From Mortierella sp. BCC40632 (Eukaryota > Mortierellomycota > Mortierellomycetes > Mortierellales > Mortierellaceae), in NCBI GenBank assembly GCA_011634665.1, contig WAEK01000001.1:449501-513500 (forward strand): a stretch of 64,000 nucleotides of DNA, written 5' to 3'. The notes under the pieces are model-generated. The model was not told where the DNA came from. It saw only the letters and a program-made list of their open reading frames with translations, and searched no databases. The position numbers were made by a program, and so were the translations under genes. Below are positions 1-9,825 of the stretch, in pieces (position 1 is the first letter of the stretch; each line of letters opens with the position of its first letter).

Positions 1-284
1 CCAGGTCTTCACAGAGGCCAATGCCTCGGTCTTCACTCAGAGCTATGCCAAGGACTGGACATGGATTCGGTTCTGCTTCAGGACCTGGTGCAGAGAGGCG
101 ACGGGCAGACATGAGCGACACTGACCATTTAGGGACCTCGACAGACCGTGGCGAGACAACAGACTATGTGACGGAAACAGAGGCCGAGCGAGGCGGGATC
201 GATTCGGATACCCACTCGATCAACTCGAAAGAAGAAAAGAACTCGACAGTCGACTTTATCCTCTCCCGCTACTATCAACCATGA
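1..284 (+). CDS. C-terminal end of an unrecognised protein (5' partial)
   Basis: The reading frame is open from the left edge and ends at TGA 282-284, so only about the last 93 residues are present. It starts as an Arg/Ser-rich stretch, continues as a Thr/Asp/Glu/Ser-rich and probably disordered segment, and ends in a short hydrophobic tail (VDFILSRYYQP). I see no recognisable domain. The frame was chosen because the other two plus-strand frames stop within the first 130 bases and because its acidic Ser/Thr-rich composition resembles the tails of other genes here. The upstream part, which would identify the protein, lies outside the window. Confidence 0.5.
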   Translation, partial: RSSQRPMPRSSLRAMPRTGHGFGSASGPGAERRRADMSDTDHLGTSTDRGETTDYVTETEAERGGIDSDTHSINSKEEKNSTVDFILSRYYQP

Positions 285-1550
285 GGATGTGTATCCGAAG
301 AACAACGAGCCGGAGTATCGACTTGCTATCCCACCACTCAATCGCTTATCTCAGGCGCCCTTTTTTCTTTTACTTTTACTACTTTGGCAATGACCTCATT
401 CAAACTGACTCCCTTGTACACCACACATACACACTTACGCACCGCCTTTACTTGCCCCCATCCTGTAATTTTATAATATCGCCGTCCCCCCTACCTCATC
501 TCACCCCTTCTTCTCTTGTCCTCCACCTGACCAGGAACCACTTTCACATAAGCCATTTTTACACTCGTATAATACAACATACCCGCTTTACTGCTCCTCA
601 TCCTTTTTTTTTTTGGAGGGAGAAAAGACAAAAAGTTCCTGAAAGACAGAACGGCGAGGGGTATCAAAAACAGTCAGGGAGAGACCTATTCTCAGGAGAA
701 AGCTGCAGTGGCCGTTTCTCTGGAATGATAGTGACTGACAACGCTCTGCTCGAGTATGCATGGAAAAAAAAAAAAAAAAAAAAAATCGTCCCTGTCCGAT
801 GGTCCTTTAAGACAATGAGTGCGGAGCGAAAGGAATACTGCTCCAAGGCAATCCCATAAGCATTCCCCATACATTCGCACACAGACCCCGTCAGGCCAGT
901 GCCGTGTCGTGGTCAGGGAACAAAAGACAGTGGCAGTGGGCCGAGCAGGTGGGGGGGTCACACAAGACAAGAGCAAAGGGGGAGAGAGAGAGAGACACGA
1001 AGAGCGGATGTGAGCGGATGCATGGCGTGCGCACGCACACAGCGTGGGGGAGGGGCGATGGCATGTCAGGAGGCGCATTGCGCAGGGAGGGAAAAAGGGT
1101 TGCCCGAAAACTGACCCGACAAAGTCTGGTAACAGTCGACAGTGCAGAGATCCTCATCTTTCTTTCGCTTTGCTCTTTTCCACTCTTCCCTTCACTCCTC
1201 ACTCCTCACTCCTCACTCCTCACTCCTCACTTTCTCTTTCTCTTTCTCTCTCCCAGTCTTGCCCTCTTTCCAGGCTTCATTCTCCCTTCTTCACCTTGCT
1301 GCAATCATTGCACTTTCCCATCTCCTCCGCCACACAGCAGCAGAGCATCGACCCTAGTCGGCATCCCCTTACTTTTCGCCTGACACCTTTCGTCCTTGCG
1401 CTAGTCTCGGTCTCTCCTGCCCAACGACAGTGGTCGCCCAAAACCTTTGCACTAAACCAAAAAGGATACGAAGAACAACCTTTTCCAAATCCAGAGTCCA
1501 GCCTAACGGACTCGGCAAAGAAGGAGACAGGGCGGCACAAAACCACAAAG
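285..1550. other. Intergenic region, no gene seen
   Basis: This stretch holds pyrimidine-rich DNA, an A-run near 764-784 and a tandem (ACTCCTC)n array at about 1196-1231. It is probably the 3' flank of the first gene plus the promoter and 5' leader of the membrane protein that starts at 1551. The open frames here are low-complexity and do not look coding. Confidence 0.5.
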
Positions 1551-2357
1551 ATGCCTACAGAACAACATTGGCAGAGTCAGGGACAGCGACCAGAACGTAG
1601 ACCATCCCTGACAAGACCAAAACGGACCTTACCAGAGAAGCTACTGGGACCCTTTCGTATTCTTCTTATCATCATCACCCTTGTCATGTTCCTTCTCGAT
1701 GTCACTATCCTTGTTCCCAACGAGGTCCATATCGACAGGATCGAGGACATGAACAAAAGGAATGGCAATGACACCAGTCTCGCTGGTCGCTCCGCCTCGC
1801 GCGACTACTCGCCATTCCATATCATGGATATAACCCCCGATTGCCTTGGTCTACCCCTGTTCATCATCCTTTCCTTTCGGCGACTCCGTTTTTCTGAAGC
1901 ATATATTCATGCATACTGTCGAGTATTTTTCGCCTTTGTCTATTCGGCCTTGGTGCTCGTTCTACCCATTTATGAACTTGCTGCCGTAAGTCGATTCACC
2001 CCTGATCGACGTGGAGGCCTGAGTTTCGAAGAGTTTTTCTTTTGCGACAGGAATCGGTTTGAGGGCCTGGAGGGACTTGGACCGGACACAAGGGATCCCG
2101 ACGATTGGAATACGGCCTGGATCTCTTGTGCAGCCAGTCAGAGTCGAATTATAATGGCACTTCTGATGGGTGTTTTCTTTACGTTTGCAGAACTTGCGTT
2201 GGCACATGCAGCAGGTGACTTTCAGGATCTACGACATCCATCAGGAACTGGTGAGGAGGAAGGTAACATGGGACCTGGACGACGACGACGGAAACATGTG
2301 GAAGAAGAAGGGGATATTGATGGCGAATCGCCTTCTAGGAGGACATTCGAGTATTAA
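1551..2357 (+). CDS. Four-transmembrane membrane protein, function unknown
   Basis: This is a single-exon protein of 268 residues. ATG 1551 was chosen because everything upstream in frame is Ser/Leu-rich translation of a pyrimidine tract. A short basic cytosolic N-terminus precedes four hydrophobic segments: about residues 37-60 (starting RILLIIITLVMFLLD), 100-117, 128-150 and 200-222. The tail is Arg- and Glu-rich and probably cytosolic. Four membrane passes with both ends on one side recall MARVEL-like fungal membrane proteins, but I see no diagnostic motif, so the family is only a suggestion. A loop between TM3 and TM4 (about residues 150-195) is acidic and contains two Cys. No intron is needed. 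Confidence 0.75.
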   Translation: MPTEQHWQSQGQRPERRPSLTRPKRTLPEKLLGPFRILLIIITLVMFLLDVTILVPNEVHIDRIEDMNKRNGNDTSLAGRSASRDYSPFHIMDITPDCLGLPLFIILSFRRLRFSEAYIHAYCRVFFAFVYSALVLVLPIYELAAVSRFTPDRRGGLSFEEFFFCDRNRFEGLEGLGPDTRDPDDWNTAWISCAASQSRIIMALLMGVFFTFAELALAHAAGDFQDLRHPSGTGEEEGNMGPGRRRRKHVEEEGDIDGESPSRRTFEY

Positions 2358-5070
2358 GCATTTTCACTTTTTGCATCTAGACATTTCTCTCTCTCTCTTT
2401 TTTTTTTTTTTTTCTTTTTTTTCCTTTTCTCTCTCTTTTTTTTTAAACCCCTCCTTCCTATTTTAGAACCATTCTCTCCACCTTTCTTTCTTCCTACTCT
2501 TCCTCCTTTTATTCCATGTAACAATAGAAAAAAATAAAAATCCATGAAACAAAGTGGCATATGGGAATTGACTGACAAAACTAGCATAATCAACTCACTC
2601 GGGAAGTTCTTCACCAATAGGGAGAAAGCAGCCATCTACTCCCATCCTAGTCCTACTTTATCCTCGCGATAAACCATAGATCCAAGGCATCGACTTGTTC
2701 TTACCCGTGTCGTATGACTCTATTGATGATGCTGTAGATCTCTTTAATGGAATCCATAAGCCCCTGCTTGGCGTGGCAATTCTGATTAAGGATTTTTGAG
2801 GTGGAGTAAAGAGTATGTAGTTCCAATGTTGGATTAGTAGTTCTAACTGCTCCTCCAGATTAGTATAGTAAGAAATGGGTTCCCTGTAAGATGCGGGACC
2901 AGTGTGGAAAGCTCCGGTGAGAGAAATGAATCACCTAGATCCTCGGGAGTTTGATCCGCAGGGCTACTGCTCACGACATAGGTGCTTGTTTGTCATGGAA
3001 GAACAAGAAATCAGCAGTGGCGGCATCAAAAGGATCATCCAATTGTTCATTGGCAGTCCTTGTTATTGCCGCTGTTGTTAATGAGAAAGAAAAAAAAAGA
3101 AAAGGAGACATGGATTACCCAGTAAAAGATATAGATCGCATCTTACTCCTTACTCTCTATCATTAAAAAAAAAAAAAAAAAAATCCCCGCCTCCGTTGTC
3201 CTTTATCTAGGGTGCAATGCCCATCTCTACACTCCTGACTGCCAATGCTCTCCCATATACTCGACCAGCCTTTTAAACTGTCATCTGAAGAAAGACGTTA
3301 TCAGCCCCGAACTCTAGCCAAACAAGGAGCCACTCTAGTATAAGCTGGAACCCTTTTGGATAGAGAAAGACGCGAGCAACAATCTAGAAAGTGGAGAGTG
3401 AGAGAGAGAGAGAGAGAGTGAAGAGAGGACGGAAACGTTCAGGAATGACGAATGGTGAAGATGCATTCCACGAGAGTGAGAGTGAGATGCTCATTAACAA
3501 TGGCCATTCATTTGAGCACACTCTCTCTCTCTTTCACTCTCTGGTCCAATCGGAGGAAAAGGGGTGAAGAAACGTGACTCGTGAAAGGACTCCCCAGGCA
3601 GGCTGTGCTCTCCCTCGCTCACTCACTCTCCGGAGAGGACTGGCACCGGGTCCCATGTCGATTAATCCGCCGCAGGAGGGGGGGGAGGGTTACACAGTAC
3701 ACCCTGTCAATGTCTACGGAGAGGCCAGGGAAGATGGGCCTAGTATGTGGTCCAATCGGCTTGGGAGGCAATGGCCAGACAGGAACAGGGAATGTGAATG
3801 GGTCACCCCTGGCCCTTGGACCATCCACCAGCATCCGAGTTTAAAGCCTATTCGACTTGCCAGCCATGGAGCCGTGCATAGTCTGTGGAGAAGTATATGG
3901 CTGCAGGCGGAGTTTTTTTTTTTTTTTTTTTTTCGGAGACGAAGACGAAGAGATGAGGAGAGCAGAGGATCCATGTCAACCTTGAAGAAAGAAAGAAAGA
4001 GAGAGAGAGAAAGAGAAGCGGATCTACTGTGCTATTAGAATACAAGACCACAGGAACGAGCATCCAAAAAAGAAGGCCCTGCAGCAGAAAAGGGACCTTA
4101 ATTCGGCAAGGGATGCGTGGATATAACCGATGGACGACCCAATGGTCCAATGCACCCTTGTCCTCCGACCCCTCGTCTCGCCGTATAAATTCCGCTTCTC
4201 TTCTCTCTTTCTCTCTCTTCTCTTCTCTTCTCTTCTCTCTTCTCTTCTCTTCTCTTCTCTCTTCTCTCTTCTCTCTTCTCTCTCTCTCCACTTTCTTATT
4301 CATCTCTATTTCCACTGCATCTCTGCATCTCTCCCATCCACTGTTGTTTACTCATCACCACCACCACCACCACCACCACCACACCACCTTCCTCCTCCCT
4401 GTCACACCTCTACCCTTGCACACACACACCCTTCTCTCCCCTGCTGTGCCCTGTCTCCTTTTGTCCATCATCATCCATCGCCATCCCAGAAAAAAGAAAA
4501 AAAAACTTTCTTTTGTTCTTTAGCCTGCTTCGACGCCCCCCGCCCCCTGGAGGTCAGCCCTGATGTCATTGTGGAGTCCATGAACGAGCCATGCCGTGTT
4601 CATTGAGCACAGACAATGTCTGGCACGGACACTCCACACATCACTTTTCTCTCCCTTCACTTGCATGGACACAGACCCATACGCATACACAATGCACATG
4701 CCAATCAAACTCACCATTGGATCACTCTTCTGTCTCTCTTCTCTTCTCGCTCTCTCTTTCTCTTTCTCTCTCTCTCTCATTCTCATCATAGACTCAGAGT
4801 CATCCTCGCTTTCGGATCCAAAAGCCCTCTCCCTTCGCGCTCGGACATTTGATCAGACAGCCTCATTCTCATTTCCAGGGGACACTGTCTATCCCATCCG
4901 GACATCATTCCTCCGATCTTCCATCTCTCTCTTTCTCTGTCTTTCCTTCTTTCTCCCTTTCTTTCTCTCCCAGTTCTTTTCACCCCAACCTCCTTGACCT
5001 TTCTCTCTTTTTCTTTCTTTCTCTCTCACACATACATACAAGTGAACGGCAGGAACTATAAAAGCTCAGC
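2358..5070. other. Long intergenic region with microsatellites
   Basis: Apart from the possible relic listed at 2690-3110, no gene is supported. The region holds T- and A-runs (about 2398-2414, 3165-3183, 3906-3924), a (CAC)n tract at about 4354-4384 and very long CT-rich stretches at 4195-4290 and 4735-5035. The latter form the upstream region of the TAF14-like gene. Confidence 0.5.
2690..3110 (-). pseudogene. Possible decayed protein-coding gene, identity unknown
   Basis: On the minus strand several adjacent open stretches have protein-like composition but lie in different frames. An acceptor-like site (TTAACAACAG) near 3066-3075 is followed by a stretch including NEQLDDPFDAATADFLFFHD. Then come SSPADQTPEDLGDSFLSPEL, a frame with YREPISYYTNLEEQLELL, and finally NQNCHAKQGLMDSIKEIYSI ending at a GTAAG-like donor near 2709. 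No single frame joins them and the spacing is too short for introns, which fits a gene broken by small indels. I do not recognise the family. It could also be a real gene with assembly indels, or chance. Confidence 0.3.
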
Positions 5071-5592
5071 ATGTCGCAGGTACGGGGATCCCTTTTGCTC
5101 TCACCTTTATTATTATTATTATTTTCTTCTCTGACCAACCCCTGGGCGAAGCTCATTTCTCTCCTCTCTCCCTTTCCCCCTCATCACCTCTTGCGATGGA
5201 TCATGTTGATGTTTCTCTCATTCTCATGGGGAATGAGCTTTTTTTTTTTTATTCACCTTGTCTGTCCATCCTAAATCCTCTGCTCACTCTTTCTCTTTCT
5301 CTCGCGTTGTCCTTCCTCCTCTTGCTTCTCTCTTTGATTGACTGTTACTTTGTGGCCGATAGTCAAGTATCCTCAAAGAGATCAAGGTAAAGAAGAAAAA
5401 AAAATATTGCTTTGACCCCTGGCTCTTGGTCTTGTCTCTGCTCTCTTGTCTCTGATTGTCGCGTGGCTCTCTTTGAACCCTGTCGATGACTGCTGTCGCT
5501 GCTGCTGCTGCTCTGTTTCTTCAATGCAGTGTAATGAGAAATGAAAAAAAAAGGGAAAAAAAGGAGCTCTCGCAACAAGTATGCTGTGCATT

Positions 5593-5641
<49 letters not shown>

Positions 5642-7104
5642 GATCGGATCGGATCTTTCCCTTCACACAGGTGGTCACGGACCAGAACATCATCAAGGGA
5701 CGAAAGATGAACGGCCATCACATCCGGAAATGGAAGATCACTATCCAAGGTCTCAATGCCAATGGCGATGAAGAGGCATTGCCCTATGTCGACTATGTCG
5801 AATATATCCTCCACCAAACCTTTGAGCAACCTGTCCGAAGTAAACATTCTCTTTTGAAACGCATCTCTACCATGAAACACAAGAGTGTCTTTGGCCCAAA
5901 AGGGAGACGGATTTGCTTTAACATTACTTTCTCTCTCTCTCTCTATTAGAGGTGACCGAGTATCCATTTATGCTGCAGGAGAAAGGGTGGGGCGAGTTTG
6001 ATATGAAGATCATGCTCTACTTTACGGACAAATCCGTATCACCGACAGTTCTGGACCACGATCTCAACTTTCGGCAAACTCACTATGCAGTCAATCATAA
6101 CTTGGTGCGAAACCCTTTTTTTGTTTTGTTTTTTAAGAAAAAGTAGCAATTCAGGCACCCCCTTTTTTTTTTTTTTTTTTTTTTATCTTGTTAACCGATG
6201 AAATGGTACCCCATGTCTTTTCCTTTTTTTTTTTTTTTTTACTCTATGCGAATCTATAGACATTCAAGTCCGATGTCAAGCCAAGTTTTCTTAAGCTATT
6301 GACTTCTAGGCCAGCCAGCATTTCGGAGGGTGAAACGAGTTACGATAGTCTAGGCGATGGGTTCTCACACAAACGACGAAGGGATGGACTCATGAAGGAT
6401 AAGCCAAAAAGAATCCGAGACGACCGGAGTTCGGACGATGACAGTCATGCCGATAGCAGTGCGGGTGCTGGTTCTGGAGATGAGTGGAGTGATAAGGTAT
6501 GGTGCCTTTTTTTTCTCTTTTTTTTTTTTTGTATGCGCGTGTGTGTGCCCAAACCTTGTCATGCTATCGATCCACAATGAGCAAGTGGGTTCGAAACTCT
6601 CCACTCCTTTGCTCATACTCACTCTTTGAGTTTTTCTTTTTGTTTTTGTTTTCTTTTTCATTTTTTTTTTCTCTCTCTGGCCCATCACAAAGGTCGATTT
6701 GCACCAACTTGCGATGAAGTTCCAAATGTTGCGGACAGAAGACTTGGTGGAACTTATTAACTTGGTCAAGGCGAACCAGACCTCGGACATGTACATAAAA
6801 GAGGATGGTGAAGGTAAGAGAACTCCTCCCTTTCCTTTCAATTTGAATTTTTTTTTTTTTTTTTTTTTTTTCAAGCTGATTATCTTGGGCCAAATAGTCC
6901 GAGACTATGAAATTAGAGTGTTAAATTGACGCCTTGATTCTTGTCGGCTTGGTTCCTTTCCATGACCTTTTTCTTTCTTTTCCACTTTCTCTCTCTCTCT
7001 TTCTGCTTTTTCTAGCCGGAGAATACCAGATTGATCTGAACACGTTAGGTAGTGGACTGTTGGCAACACTATGGCAGTTCTGCACGAGGAAACTGGACAG
7101 TTGA
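5071..7104 (+). CDS. TAF14: YEATS and ET domain protein, TAF14-like transcription factor subunit
   Basis: Six exons can be joined in frame: 5071-5079, 5671-5839, 5950-6104, 6260-6496, 6693-6813 and 7016-7104, giving 259 residues (yeast Taf14 has 244). Residues about 4-120 form a YEATS domain, an acyl-lysine reader fold, with the hallmark GWGEF at 72-76 and a following HDLNFRQTHYAVNH segment. A Lys/Arg- then Asp/Ser-rich linker at about 130-190 leads to a C-terminal ET-like domain (about 191-258, beginning VDLHQLAMKFQML). YEATS plus ET is the Taf14 architecture, a subunit shared by TFIID, TFIIF and chromatin remodellers in yeast. Exon 1 codes for only Met-Ser-Gln and the first intron is 591 bp. 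Intron 3 uses a GTGCGA donor. A YEATS protein of another complex (such as Yaf9 or AF9) is less likely given the ET domain. Confidence 0.9.
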
Positions 7105-7239
7105 GTAGCATAAACTAGGATGCTAGAGAATCTCCTCCTTTTTTTTTCCTTCTTCTTCTTTTACCTTTCTTTGTTTCCTGTGCCTAGCGTTTCCTCCTCT
7201 ATCACGCGACTACTGCCATAGCCTTGCTTGTCAATATAT

Positions 7240-7277
<38 letters not shown>

Positions 7278-9825
7278 ATCTGGTCACTGTACTCTCTTTT
7301 TTTTCTTCCTTCTCTACCACCCTCCATCAATTTCGCAACCTTTCTCGGCTACAGTTTTTCTTTCGCATAATTTTTTTTCCCTTTTTCCATTTGCAAAACT
7401 ATTCCTTCTCATCCCAAGGGAGGGAGATACATGGTACAGCTCTCAGGTATTCCCAGCTCAGGATGGCCCTTTGAAGCCTTTTCAGGGTCAACGCGTATTC
7501 TTGATATGTCGCATTTCTCCCCATTCCGTATCTCCTACTACCGAGTAAAATGTACCGAGTAAACGTTTTGTGCGCATGTGTGTGTGTGTGTGTGTGTGTA
7601 CTTTCTTTTTTAGAACCCAAAAAGAATTTTTTTTTCTATGAGCAGATCCAGGGACTCTAGTTTTTCTCTATTTATTTTTTTTAGATCGAGGGATGCGATC
7701 ATGAGTGTGCCATTCTTTGCTTATCTTACCCAAGACTGAGGTACCTGGTTGGACGAATGCAAATGTTCTGGTCTCTATCCGTGTTGGACTGGAAAAACTG
7801 AGAATGGGGAAAGGGAGAGAGAGAGAGAGAGAGAGAGAGATAGAAAGGGAGAGAGAGATAGAAAGGGAGAGGGAGATAGAAAGGGAGAGAGAAAGAGAAA
7901 AAGGGGACACAACTATTGAGAAAACGGGCTTAGTATTTTACCTGGTCGCTTCTTTTTTCAAATTGAGAGAATGGATCCCTTATAACTAGCTCTCCTTCAC
8001 AAGTACCTCGTGTCTGCCTTTTCAGTTTTCCTTTCCATCCTCATCTCTTTCCTAAAGTTTGCTTCGTGTTCGAGGAGATCAATTGATGACACTCCCAATG
8101 ACCGTGCAAGAGCATCGCGTGGCCAGTTCGCTTCTTTGTTTGTTGTTGTTTTTCTGCCATTTTGGACACTTAATCTCTTGCTTTTACTTGCAATCCAAGA
8201 AAGAAGACTTTGTCCAGAAAGAACAAAGAATAAAGGCGGACAATGTAATCATTGAGCATAGTGAAGAGTCAATGGGAGCATAAATCAATCAAGTAGCTAT
8301 TAGGAATTTGAGGAGGGACAAAAGCTACATAGTCGTTCTTGGGGTGTACCCTCCAAGTTAGGGCTTATTGGTGGCGCTTTGGAGAGAGCCATGACCCTAT
8401 CAGCCAGAACAAAGTGTACATGTGTGAGTGAGACAATGAGGAGGACAGAGAAGAGAAAGGAGAGGTGGAGCGTGGTCAGAGTAGAGAAAGATAATGGTGT
8501 GGAGACAAGAGGATGGAGAAGGAGACAAGAGCGGCCAATTGCCCATGCTATACAAAAAAAAAGGCACAGAAAGAGTGATCCTAGAAGCAGCAAATGTCCA
8601 CTTTTTTTCTCGACAGTCTCGAGTCGTTGGGTGTTATCACAAACGACCACTTGACTCATTCTCACTACCCTCGTACTCGTCAAGCCTGTAGCCATGGGCC
8701 AATGCGACTACATGGTCAATATGAAAAACGACCAAGGAGGCTGCCAACCATCGACTCGGACGGCAGTCACTGTTCAAAGCTTGGCCTAATCTACTAATCT
8801 AGGCTCGCGATTTATTTTTTTTTTTTTTTTCAGGTACATCCAGTTGCAAAGACTGTACATCACGTCTATACCGAGTCGAGTGGGATAGGATTCCTTTGAA
8901 AAGGTTAACAGACTTAACCTTGTGACACAACAGTGGCCTCTTATTTAAAAAACAAACCTTCTCACGGGCGGTCCATATCCTACAGCCCTGGGTTTGGACA
9001 AGCTTCGCGTGTGAATGAAAGATGGGCCATTGAATGCCATTGATATTTTTTTTTCTTTCGAAATCGAGGAAGGGCCGATTTGATTTGAATCGAATATTCC
9101 CAACACTGATCTCGGTGTGGCCAAAATACAATCGAGTTCCCTTCACAATGTTTTTGTGCAATAAAGACAACCAACAACGTTGGCCTCTTTTGGAAGTACT
9201 CTGTAAAGCAGTCCGGGACTCGGACACTCTAATCGACTTCCTTGGATATAAACCTCAGCTAGTAAAAAAAAAAAAAAAAAAAAAAAGACTGGATTTTCAT
9301 TATGAACACTTAGCGCATTTTCTTTTTTTTTTTTTTTTTTCCTCTTATTCCCGCCAGGCCCAGAAGCCTTTGCTAGATATCAAGTGAACTGCCCTTCAAT
9401 AAGGCTTTCCTAAGCTTTTGGAAACTGAACTGTGAGCAACTCGTAACCTCGTGTAACGCATGGCTGACCTGTGGTGGAAGCGCCCTTTCGGTCAAATGGG
9501 GTGCAAAGGACATCGACTTTTGGAATGCCCACAAAAAAAAACTGCTCAGATATGCAGCCTTTTTTTTGACCGCATACCTCAGGAGAGCAGACTGCAGTAG
9601 CGAGGGATCATGTTATGTAGGACTGCTGCTCTACCTGCTTTGTGGTCATACTGAGCTGGTTAGGACACCGATATGCTCGATTTCCATAAACTTGGTGTTT
9701 GGGAGAACGCCTCGAGCGATATAAAACTCGACCTTTTTCCATTTTCTACTCCACCTTAATCACTGGCTCGCCCATCCCTCTCTTTACAACTCACACGCTA
9801 TCCTATTCCAATACGTAAAGAAGCC
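7105..9825. other. Intergenic region with coding-like scraps
   Basis: It contains a GA-rich microsatellite (about 7818-7900), a TG run (about 7578-7598) and several T- and A-runs. Around 8834-9390 on the plus strand there are short protein-like stretches in different frames, each near a possible splice site. Examples are SRLYRVEWDRIPLKRLTDL after a cag at about 8833 and WPKYNRVPFTMFLCNKDNQQ near 9107-9170. They cannot be joined into one gene and may be a relic. No function is assigned. Confidence 0.3.
9720..9726 (+). promoter_or_regulatory. TATA box of the arrestin-like gene
   Basis: TATAAAA lies 100 bases upstream of ATG 9826 and is followed by a pyrimidine-rich stretch, which is where a core promoter would be expected. 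The assignment rests on motif and position only. Confidence 0.5.

Noticed and set aside
2170..2191. A 21-bp GT...CAG stretch in the membrane-protein gene that could be read as an intron leading to another frame
   Set aside because: Too short to be spliced, and the unspliced frame gives a fine fourth transmembrane helix.
5057..5064. TATAAAAG just before the TAF14 start codon
   Set aside because: Only six bases upstream of the ATG, so it cannot be the TATA box for a transcript that includes that ATG.
8799..9227. 142-codon minus-strand open frame
   Set aside because: Starts and ends without splice or domain support; the plus strand of the same DNA looks more protein-like.
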